Part shown: positions 55,247 to 64,000 of the stretch, in pieces
Layout: each line of letters starts with the position of its first letter
Position numbering within the stretch: the stretch's first letter is position 1
Assembly (NCBI GenBank): GCA_965198485.1
Contig: CBDAPQ010000007.1
Location: forward strand, 88,032-152,031
Source: RH-AL1 sp965198485
GTDB lineage: Bacteria; Pseudomonadota; Alphaproteobacteria; Rhizobiales; Beijerinckiaceae
Direction of reading: 5' to 3'
DNA length: 64,000 nucleotides
Notes under the pieces: model-generated
Seen by the model: the letters and a program-made list of their open reading frames with translations, nothing else
What the model was told of the DNA's origin: nothing
Database searches by the model: none
Program-made: the position numbers and the translations under genes

Positions 55247-56347
55247 ATGAACCTCGTCGTCAGAGAACGGTCTTCAGCACGGCACAGCTATGCCGCCGCC
55301 GCGGCAGCTGCTGAAGGCCGGTCGCGCAACCGTGTTCGACGCCTGCTCGACCTGCTTGTTCATCCGGCTCGCCATGCGAGGATGGTCAGTGCGGTGGCGG
55401 CGCCGGTGTTTCGAGGCATCCGCCAGCGGCAACCGCAACTGACGCGCAAGTATATGAACCCCGAGCATCTCGTCCTCGGGTGGACGCCGGCGCAACGCGT
55501 CGACGCGATGGTCCACCATTATCGCTTCATGGAGGCGCGTCTCGCACCCGCCTGCCTGGCGCTTCTGCTCGATCGAGGCATCGCGGTCTGGCACGCTGGA
55601 CTCGCAGCCGGCTTCTACGATCTGTCTCTAGGCTTTTCTCATCCGACGGACAACGAAGGCGAACTCAGCCTCACCTACACGTCGCGCGACGTGCCCATCT
55701 ACATCATGTCCTTCTGCTTCGTACCCGGCCGGCTCGTCGGTTCGTCGGCCGAGACCGTCATCCTGATCACGCGGATCCAGGGATCGAAAACGCAATTCGC
55801 GCTGATCCGCGAAGGCATGAGGGCCATGAACGGGCTTGCGGCTCCGGCGATGTTCATGGCTGCGATCAGCGGACTGGCGGAGTCCCTGGGACTGGGCGCG
55901 GCGGTCGGTACCCGCGCCGAGGTGCAGGTTTGCCATGACAAGACCGGGGCTACGCACCTCGGCAACGTCTACGATGATTTCTTCTTGTCGATCGGCGGCG
56001 TCCGCCTGGGAGATTTCTTCCACATCGCCTTGCCCCTCGCGATCAAGCCCATCTCTCTGGTCAAGAGCAGCAACCGGTCTCGCGTGCTGGCGCAGCGCGA
56101 GATCAAGCAGCAGGTGAGCTATGCGGCGCTGGATGCGCTGGAGCTTCGTGCGGACCTCGCAACCAGTCCCACCCGCCGGCCCTCGCGGGCGCGCGATTGG
56201 AAAACCCTTGCAGCCAAGTCCACGAAGACCGCCGTCACGATCGTCTTTCTCGGCGCTCTGCTCCGGAAGATCCGACGGCGTTCAAGCCGGCGTGGCCTCG
56301 CTCCTTGCCCGGCTCGCGTCCGAATTCGATCACGTCTCGGTTCATAG
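55247..56347 (+). CDS. DUF535 (VirK/YbjX family) protein
   Basis: 366 aa from ATG 55247; a GTG at 55226 is the alternative. Core of the DUF535 family: HYRFMEARLAPACLALLLDR, NEGELSLTYTSRDVPIYIMS, TVILITRIQGSK and HLGNVYDDFFLSIGG. Family members in enterobacteria are linked to envelope stress and virulence but have no known activity. The last 60 residues (after SYAALDALEL) are Arg-rich and unlike the family, so the gene may have a frameshifted end. No neighbour explains it. Confidence 0.75.
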   Translation: MNLVVRERSSARHSYAAAAAAAEGRSRNRVRRLLDLLVHPARHARMVSAVAAPVFRGIRQRQPQLTRKYMNPEHLVLGWTPAQRVDAMVHHYRFMEARLAPACLALLLDRGIAVWHAGLAAGFYDLSLGFSHPTDNEGELSLTYTSRDVPIYIMSFCFVPGRLVGSSAETVILITRIQGSKTQFALIREGMRAMNGLAAPAMFMAAISGLAESLGLGAAVGTRAEVQVCHDKTGATHLGNVYDDFFLSIGGVRLGDFFHIALPLAIKPISLVKSSNRSRVLAQREIKQQVSYAALDALELRADLATSPTRRPSRARDWKTLAAKSTKTAVTIVFLGALLRKIRRRSSRRGLAPCPARVRIRSRLGS

Positions 56348-56738
56348 TGTCACGCCGACGGATACCTACCCGTGTTCGCCCGCCGCCCGCCGAGCGTCCG
56401 AGCTGGTCACGGACGATTTCCGAAGCTGCTCGCCGCGTCGCGGCGCTCAAGAGCTCCATCGCCCCGCGCCTCGCCGGGCGGGGGGATGGTGGCGTTGATC
56501 GGCACGCGCGCCGTCGTCGTGATCTTTCCCGCGGAGGCCGCGTCCTTTCACATGATGCTTCCGGCTGCAGCCACCTTCTACGTCTTGTCCTATGCCGAGC
56601 GGACCATCGATCCCGTGTTGGTAACGTCCGCCGACCTGGGCCGAGCCCAAGGATGTGGACCCCAGTTCGTCGCCGGCATGCGACAGCGCGTGTGGCTGCG
56701 AGAGCCCCGCTCCAGGTGGAAACCGCCTCGAAAATGAA
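56348..56738. other. Non-coding or decayed stretch after the DUF535 gene
   Basis: 391 bp. A 122-codon open frame (56372-56737) contains a hydrophobic segment (AASFHMMLPAAATFYVLS), but no family is recognised and coding is doubtful. It may be debris of a membrane protein. Confidence 0.4.
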
Positions 56739-56772
56739 AAGGGATACCGCCGACCTGTCGGCGGTATCCCTT
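56739..56772 (-). terminator. Rho-independent terminator of katG
   Basis: Perfect 15-bp stem (56739-56753 with 56758-56772), 4-nt loop, followed on the minus strand by a U-rich run (TTTTCATTTT). Sits 22 bp after the katG stop. Confidence 0.9.
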
Positions 56773-56794
56773 ACGATCCATCGACGACGAGCGT

Positions 56795-59020
<2,226 letters not shown>

Positions 59021-59185
59021 CGGTCTCTCCCTTCGAAGCCACGTCGGGGCCGGGTCAACTGGTCCCAGGAACAACCGCCCGAGCATTCAGAGCGCGCCTA
59101 GGGGACTCGCTCGTTGGCAAGGCCGCAAAGACCTTTGTAACGGCGATCCGGCCCGAAAGGAATACGTCACCAATCAATCAGTGCT

Positions 59186-59200
59186 ATAGGCCCAGCCTAT
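59186..59200. promoter_or_regulatory. OxyR-type binding site (ATAG-N7-CTAT)
   Basis: ATAG at 59186-59189, seven bases, CTAT at 59197-59200: the OxyR half-site pattern, here extended to the inverted repeat ATAGGC-CCA-GCCTAT. It lies 15 bp before the oxyR start and 165 bp from the katG start in the divergent region. Consistent with OxyR repressing itself and activating katG. A second half-site at the E. coli spacing was not found. Confidence 0.7.
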
Positions 59201-59215
59201 GAAGTCAAGCCGCGC

Positions 59216-60121
59216 ATGAACCTTCAGGATCTCAGCTACCTTCTCGCCCTCGCCGAGGCCCGCAACTTCGGCCGGGCCGCCAAGACCTGCGGGGTTAGCC
59301 AGCCGACCCTGTCGGTGCAGATCCGCAGGCTCGAGGCCCTGCTCGGCGTCTCGCTGTTCGAGCGCACCAGCAAGAGCGTCACGCCGACCGCCGCTTGCGA
59401 GCTTGTCCTCGACCATGCCCGCATCGCCGTGTCGGAGGTCGAGGCCATCCTCGCCATCGGCCGCAGCTTGGGCAACCCGATGGCCGGGCGCTTCCGGCTC
59501 GGGATCATCCCGACGCTGGCACCCTACCTCCTGCCGCTGATCTTCGACCCGCTCCGCGAGGCCTTGCCCGATCTCGAGGTGGAGCCTTGGGAGGACCAGA
59601 CCCCGGCGCTCCTGGAGCGCCTGCGCGCCCACGATCTCGACGCCGCGCTGCTGGCGACCGAGGTCGACGGCACCGACGTCGCCAGCCGCACGCTGTTCGT
59701 CGAGCCTTTCGTGGCGGCGCTGCCGCCCGATCATCCATTGGCCGGCCGCCAGAGCGTCGACGAGGCGGAACTCGCGCGCGACATGCTCGTGTTGGCCGAC
59801 GGCCATTGCTTGCGCGATCAGGCTCTGGCGGCCTGCGGGCAAAGCGGCCCCTGGGGCGGCACGCTGCGCGCGGCCAGCCTGACGACGCTGCTCAACATGG
59901 TGGCCGCGGGCTACGGGACGACCCTGATCCCCGCCCTCGCCGCCGGCGCGGCGCAGGACACCGGGCTGGTGCTGCTACCCCTGGTGAAGGCCGCCGGCCG
60001 CACCGTCCGCATCGCCTCGCGCGCGAATTACGCGCGCAAGATGGCCGTCGAGGCCGTCGGCACCCTCATCGCCGCGCGCCTGCGCAGCTTCGCGGAGAGA
60101 GCGGCAGCCGGCGTGGTCTGA
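59216..60121 (+). CDS. oxyR: OxyR-type LysR regulator, copy 2 (next to katG)
   Basis: 301 aa. LysR helix-turn-helix (FGRAAKTCGVSQPTLSVQIRRLE) and effector domain. DGHCLRDQALAACG carries Cys198 and Cys207, the redox pair of E. coli OxyR (199/208), in a segment closer to E. coli than the copy at 17.4 kb. Divergent from katG, so the likely peroxide sensor for it. Confidence 0.92.
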   Translation: MNLQDLSYLLALAEARNFGRAAKTCGVSQPTLSVQIRRLEALLGVSLFERTSKSVTPTAACELVLDHARIAVSEVEAILAIGRSLGNPMAGRFRLGIIPTLAPYLLPLIFDPLREALPDLEVEPWEDQTPALLERLRAHDLDAALLATEVDGTDVASRTLFVEPFVAALPPDHPLAGRQSVDEAELARDMLVLADGHCLRDQALAACGQSGPWGGTLRAASLTTLLNMVAAGYGTTLIPALAAGAAQDTGLVLLPLVKAAGRTVRIASRANYARKMAVEAVGTLIAARLRSFAERAAAGVV

Positions 60122-60265
60122 CCAAGCGAAGTCGCCGTAAGGTTTTGTTGCGGGTCATGTTCGAAAGTGGAAGCAAAAGGCCTCCATTTCCCGCGGAGTG
60201 CTGCACCCCGGTGCTGAAGCTGCTGTAAGGCTTGAGGCGTGGTTGGCTGGCGAGGATGATCGCAT
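60122..60265. other. Intergenic region before the FIST gene
   Basis: 144 bp, no gene. AAGGCTTGAGG (60228 on) is the only purine-rich stretch before ATG 60266; the promoter is not located. Confidence 0.4.
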
Positions 60266-61423
60266 ATGGAAAAGGCAACGGCCTACACCGACCTTTCGGA
60301 CGCGACGGCGGCAGGCGAGATGCTCGCTCGCCAGGTCATGGCGGAGCTTTCGGGCACACCCGATGCGATCATCGTCTTCGCGGCTCCCTCCTATGACCAC
60401 GCACGGCTTCTGACGGCGCTCGGAACGCAATGCCCCGGAGCCATTCTGACCGGCTCCTCCTCGGCCGGGGAGTTCACCCACGTGTCCCATGGCGAGGGTG
60501 CCGCCTGCGCGCTCGCCCTCAAGAGCGACGAGACGCGCTTTGCCCTCGGAGTCGGACGCGACCTTCACGCATCGGCGACGGCGGCGGCGCACCAGATCGT
60601 GTCGACCTTTCGCGGCGTCGAGGAGCCGACGCTGCATCGCGCCGCCCTGGTGATGACGGACGCGCTCGCCGGACACGCGCCCGAGTTGATCCAGCAGCTC
60701 ATGGTCGCGACCAAGACGCAGTACCAGCTGTTCGGCGGCGGCGCGGGCGACAATGCCCGCTTCACCCGCACCGTCGTGTTCAACGGGACGGAGGTGCTCT
60801 CCGACGCGGCGGTGGCGCTCGAGATCGTCTCGCCCCACCCGATCGGCGTCGGCGTCGGCCATGGCTGGGAGCCGGCGGCGGACATCATGAGGGTCACCGA
60901 AGCCGACGGGCTGACCCTGATCGGCATCAACGGCCTTCCCGCAGTCGAGGCGTTCGAGGATCACGCCGAGGAGACGGGTCAGTCTTTCGACTTGCAGGCC
61001 CCCCTGCCGTTCTTCCTCCACAACATCCTCGGGATCGAGACGTCGGGCGGCTATCAGCTGCGCATGCCCTTGGCGGTCGAGGCGAACGGCGCCCTGCACC
61101 TCGCCGGCGAGATCCCGGTCGGAAGCCGCGTGCGCATCATGAGGACCACGCTGGAGGCGAGCCTCGTCGCGACCGAGAACGCGACGATCGCCGCGCTTTC
61201 CAAGCTCGAAGGCAGGAAACCGGGCGTCGCCCTGTTCTTCGACTGCGCGGCCACGAAGATCCGCATCGGCGACCAGTACACCAGAGAGCTCGAGGCGGTG
61301 CGCTCGCAGTTGCGTGATCTTCCGATGGTCGGCTGTATCACGCACGGGCAGATCGCGCGCGCCTCCGGGCAGTACGATGCCTTCCACAATTGCACGGCGG
61401 TCGTATGCGTGCTGCCGGGCTGA
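60266..61423 (+). CDS. FIST-domain sensory protein
   Basis: 385 aa, no signal peptide or membrane helix. FIST_N (about 30-220) with GAILTGSSSAGEF and YQLFGGGAGDNARF; FIST_C (about 225-370) ending DLPMVGCITHGQIARASG. FIST proteins are thought to bind small ligands, possibly amino acids, for signal transduction. Its stop overlaps the start of the hybrid kinase, so the two are co-translated and probably form a signalling pair. Confidence 0.9.
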   Translation: MEKATAYTDLSDATAAGEMLARQVMAELSGTPDAIIVFAAPSYDHARLLTALGTQCPGAILTGSSSAGEFTHVSHGEGAACALALKSDETRFALGVGRDLHASATAAAHQIVSTFRGVEEPTLHRAALVMTDALAGHAPELIQQLMVATKTQYQLFGGGAGDNARFTRTVVFNGTEVLSDAAVALEIVSPHPIGVGVGHGWEPAADIMRVTEADGLTLIGINGLPAVEAFEDHAEETGQSFDLQAPLPFFLHNILGIETSGGYQLRMPLAVEANGALHLAGEIPVGSRVRIMRTTLEASLVATENATIAALSKLEGRKPGVALFFDCAATKIRIGDQYTRELEAVRSQLRDLPMVGCITHGQIARASGQYDAFHNCTAVVCVLPG

Positions 61424-63180
61424 CGGGCCGCCGCGTGTCGGCACACGGCGAACCGACCATGCTGCTCAACGCCCTCGCCGACGTCGGCTCGCGCTCCTAT
61501 GCGGCAGACGCGCTCGCACGCCAGTGGCGCGTCGAGGCCGTCGTCGTGCTGATCCGCGATCGCGAACTCGGCGTGCTGCGGCCGGCACCAGGCTTCCGGC
61601 AGACGCTTCCGGGCGGCCCGACGTGGCGCGCCTTCTTGAACCGCGAGATCGGGATCTATCGGACCGCGACGGTCGCCTACCCTGTGAAAGAGCGGTTGGT
61701 GACATGCGCCGCGCATGGTCTCGCGCCGCAGGGTGCCGTGCTGCTCCTCCTCGGCGGCGAAGCCGCAAAGGTCGTCCTTGATCTTGAAGCGATAGGATTT
61801 CCCCTGCTTGCCGCTCTGCTGCACGCCGAAGGCGAGGCAATCGCCGCCGCCGGGCTGGTCAAGACGGCCTCGGCTTCGCTCGAGCGGGCCGAAACCTTGA
61901 CCGCCTCGCTGGATGCGGCGCGCGACAAGCTCGCTCAGACCCTCGCGGAGACCGACCGGGCCAACCGGGCTCTCGCCGATCTGAACGCGACGCTGGAGGA
62001 GCGGGTCGCCGAACGGACGCGACAGCTCGAGGCGGAGATGCGCGAGCGCCTGAAGGCGGAGGACCACTTCCGCCAATCGCAGAAGCTCGAAGCCATCGGG
62101 CAACTCACCGGAGGCGTCGCGCACGATTTCAACAACCTCCTCACCGTGATCAAATCTTCGACCGAGATGTTGAAACGTCTCTCGCTGAACGACGATCGGC
62201 GAGCGCGCTACGTGGGAGCGATCTCCGATACCGTCGATCGTGCCGCCAAGCTGACCGGACAGCTCCTCGCCTTCGCGCGCCGGCAGGCGCTCATGCCCGT
62301 CGTCATCGACGCCGGCGAGAGCGTGAGGGCGATCGTCGACATGCTGGGCACCTTGACGGGCCCTCTTGTCGAGATCGTGACGCGCCTTCCCGCGGAGCCT
62401 TGCGTCATCGATGTCGATCCGAGCCAGTTCGACACCGCCTTGGTCAACATGGTGGTCAACGCCCGGGACGCGATGAACGGCGAAGGCAGACTGACCGTCA
62501 GCGTCGCGGTCGCATCCGCGATGCCGGCGATCCGGTCGCACACCGCCGTGGACGGCGCCTTCGTCGCCGTCGCGATCTCCGACACCGGATCGGGGATCCC
62601 GCCCGATCGGCTCGACCGGATTTTCGAGCCGTTCTTCACCACCAAGGATGTCGGTCAGGGCACCGGGCTCGGATTGAGTCAGGTCTTCGGGTTCGCCAAG
62701 CAATCGGGCGGCGAAATCATCGCCAGCAGCGTCGTCGGCCAGGGCACGACGTTCACGCTCTTCCTGCCGCGCGCCGTCGCGCCGCTCGCCGTAGCGGCCG
62801 TCGAGGAGCCTTCAAAGACTGCCGATGGGCGCGGAACCTGCGTGCTTGTCGTCGAAGACAACGTGGAGGTCGGGACGTTCGCGGCGGACGCGCTGGCGAC
62901 GCTCGGGTTTGCGACGAGGTGGGCGAAGAACGCGGAGGAAGCTCTCGCCATCCTTTCGCGTGGCGCCGACAGGATCGACATCGTTTTCACCGACGTGATG
63001 ATGCCCGGCATGAACGGTGTCGATCTCGCCAAGGAGATACGTCGGCTCTACGGCGACATCCGGGTGGTGCTGACGAGTGGCTACAGTCACGTGCTCGTCA
63101 AGGAAGGCACCCACGGCTTCGATCTTCTGCAGAAACCCTATTCGATCGAGCAACTTTCACGGACGCTGATGAAGCGGTAA
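61405..63180 (+). CDS. Hybrid sensor histidine kinase with receiver domain
   Basis: 591 aa from ATG 61405, 19 bases inside the FIST gene; a TTG at 61390 is possible. No membrane helix: a soluble N-terminal sensor of about 150 residues, a long coiled coil (about 155-225), H-box GGVAHDFNNLL (His240), N box VVNARDAM, G1 SDTGSGIP, FFTTKDVGQGTGLGLS, then a receiver domain with VFTDVMMPGMNG and LLQKPYS. Cytosolic kinase, likely informed by the FIST protein. Output partner not in the window. Confidence 0.92.
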   Translation: MRAAGLTGRRVSAHGEPTMLLNALADVGSRSYAADALARQWRVEAVVVLIRDRELGVLRPAPGFRQTLPGGPTWRAFLNREIGIYRTATVAYPVKERLVTCAAHGLAPQGAVLLLLGGEAAKVVLDLEAIGFPLLAALLHAEGEAIAAAGLVKTASASLERAETLTASLDAARDKLAQTLAETDRANRALADLNATLEERVAERTRQLEAEMRERLKAEDHFRQSQKLEAIGQLTGGVAHDFNNLLTVIKSSTEMLKRLSLNDDRRARYVGAISDTVDRAAKLTGQLLAFARRQALMPVVIDAGESVRAIVDMLGTLTGPLVEIVTRLPAEPCVIDVDPSQFDTALVNMVVNARDAMNGEGRLTVSVAVASAMPAIRSHTAVDGAFVAVAISDTGSGIPPDRLDRIFEPFFTTKDVGQGTGLGLSQVFGFAKQSGGEIIASSVVGQGTTFTLFLPRAVAPLAVAAVEEPSKTADGRGTCVLVVEDNVEVGTFAADALATLGFATRWAKNAEEALAILSRGADRIDIVFTDVMMPGMNGVDLAKEIRRLYGDIRVVLTSGYSHVLVKEGTHGFDLLQKPYSIEQLSRTLMKR

Positions 63181-63531
63181 TAGGCGGGCGCTCCCTTTAA
63201 GCAAGCGGACGGCGATTTGCTGTAGCGCGGGGGATGGCTCAAGCCTCAGTGCGGCAAGACAGGCGAGGAAGAAACCGCCGGCATGATGGCGTCTCCGGCG
63301 ATGGCGTCTCGACGAGAAGAGGCGGAACCCCGTTTCGAGATCGGAAGCAGCAAGCACTCGCGATGATCGTCGAGGATCGCGACGCAACCTCGCCGAACGA
63401 AAGACCAAGGGGTCGAGCTGGCCTACTCGTTGGTTGTCGGTCCCAACAGCATTGCGAATGCAATTCGTTCTCGTAACCGCGTCTCTTTCGTCACAACTGA
63501 TAATCTATCTGCCGATGAAACCATATGTACC
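63181..63531. other. Non-coding stretch after the hybrid kinase gene
   Basis: 351 bp. Short open frames on both strands have no recognisable content. A 15-base near-repeat (ATGGCGTCTC) occurs twice around 63286-63310. Confidence 0.4.
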
Positions 63532-63726
63532 TCATCGCTCGATCCTTTCAGCCGTCTGTCCGTCTGCGGGACACAACCCGGACAAGGATCGTTGCGTCGC
63601 AGCGGCCCGGAGCGCTTCCAGGCGTTCCACCGCATCCATGATGGCGAGCGGTGTCGGGGTGACGGGCTCGTAGATAGAGCGCAGCGTTCGCTGAAGGGTC
63701 GTTCGTGTCAGGCGATTGTCAAACAT
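63532..63726 (-). CDS. Small helical protein, possibly NepR-like
   Basis: 64 aa from ATG 63726 (a TTG at 63774 is in frame). The segment LRSIYEPVTPTPLAIMDAVERLEAL resembles the NepR pattern LR-x2-Y-x2-V-x3-P-x-P followed by a helix ending in Leu-Glu. NepR is the small anti-sigma factor of the alphaproteobacterial general stress response and binds PhyR and EcfG. The usual Asp after P-V-P is missing, and no phyR or ecfG is visible, so this is only a suggestion. Ribosome binding site weak. Confidence 0.35.
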   Translation of the reverse strand: MFDNRLTRTTLQRTLRSIYEPVTPTPLAIMDAVERLEALRAAATQRSLSGLCPADGQTAERIER

Positions 63727-63774
63727 GGTGACGCTTCTAATAAGGAATGGCCCTTGATCGTTTAAAATGGTCAA

Positions 63775-64000
63775 TCAAAAGTTAATCTCTTCTCTGCATC
63801 AAGTCGCGACAGCAAGCCATAGGATCTAATACGAAGGTTGCACCGGTCTCGTCGATTTCGCGAAGTTTGCGCGCGGGTCCGATCGCCGGCTGTCCGGCCT
63901 ATCTGGATCGTGGGTCCTTGGATGAAGGGCGAGCGGGCGCCGCCGCCGCACATCCGTTGCACGCTCCGCGACTCCAGGTTGGGTCTCGGCGCTCCGGACG
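63775..64000. other. AT-richer window end without a clear gene
   Basis: 226 bp. A 63-codon open frame on the minus strand (63771-63962) has no recognisable content. It may hold the promoter of the small gene at 63532; I see no GGAAC/CGTT EcfG-type promoter. Confidence 0.4.

Noticed and set aside
54937..55314. 125-codon open frame before the DUF535 gene
   Set aside because: No recognisable domain, poor start, and overlaps the DUF535 start.
63775..64000. EcfG-type promoter (GGAAC-N16/17-CGTT) for the small gene at 63532
   Set aside because: No match to both boxes at the right distance on the minus strand.

Overview
The window is high-GC, densely coded DNA from an alphaproteobacterium, most likely a member of the Hyphomicrobiales (Rhizobiales) near Methylobacteriaceae or Beijerinckiaceae. 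This rests on gene content: Omp25-type barrels with an ADLPSRRAPP mature start, an alphaproteobacterial Mic60-hemY pair, MmcB, a PqqA peptide with a Methylobacterium-like core, and a possible NepR-like protein. The species assignment is inference; no rRNA is present. The only RNA gene I can support is a tRNA-Thr(CGT).

Layout. 1-5.6 kb: the end of a quinone oxidoreductase gene, three Omp25-like barrel genes around rimO (two with identical mature proteins), and a perfect 293-bp tandem duplication of a small cysteine-rich secreted protein gene. 5.8-17.4 kb: one long operon for Alternative Complex III (actABCDEF), an extra membrane protein and a caa3-type cytochrome c oxidase (coxBAC plus subunit IV). 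17.4-20.5 kb: an OxyR-type regulator, then an unusual pqqA encoding two complete PqqA peptides head to tail, then cutA, a cyclase-family hydrolase and mmcB. 20.5-31.2 kb: panD, gyrA, a decayed vapBC pair, an SDR, tyrC-hisC, tRNA-Thr, and mic60-hemY. 31.3-43.2 kb: carbonic anhydrase, a histidine kinase, an SDR pseudogene, thiO-thiS, several small secreted proteins, a TPR protein, ispE and a large porin-like protein. 43.4-51.7 kb: a two-component system followed by a complete RND efflux set. 52-55 kb: ornithine aminotransferase, a guanidino-group hydrolase and a divergent Lrp/AsnC regulator, a likely arginine-use module. 55-64 kb: a DUF535 protein, katG with a divergent OxyR-type gene and an ATAG-N7-CTAT site, then a FIST protein with a hybrid histidine kinase, and a weakly coding end.

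How the parts fit. ActABCDEF would oxidise quinol and pass electrons through its c-type hemes to the caa3 oxidase in the same transcription unit. PQQ-dependent dehydrogenases, if present elsewhere, would feed the same cytochrome pool, so a pqqA beside the oxidase operon makes sense, but no pqqBCDE lies in the window. Peroxide defence appears twice as OxyR-type regulators with both redox cysteines, one paired with katG. The most striking feature is the double-core PqqA. The most striking genome-dynamics features are the two gene duplications at 0.4-2.2 kb and 5.0-5.6 kb.
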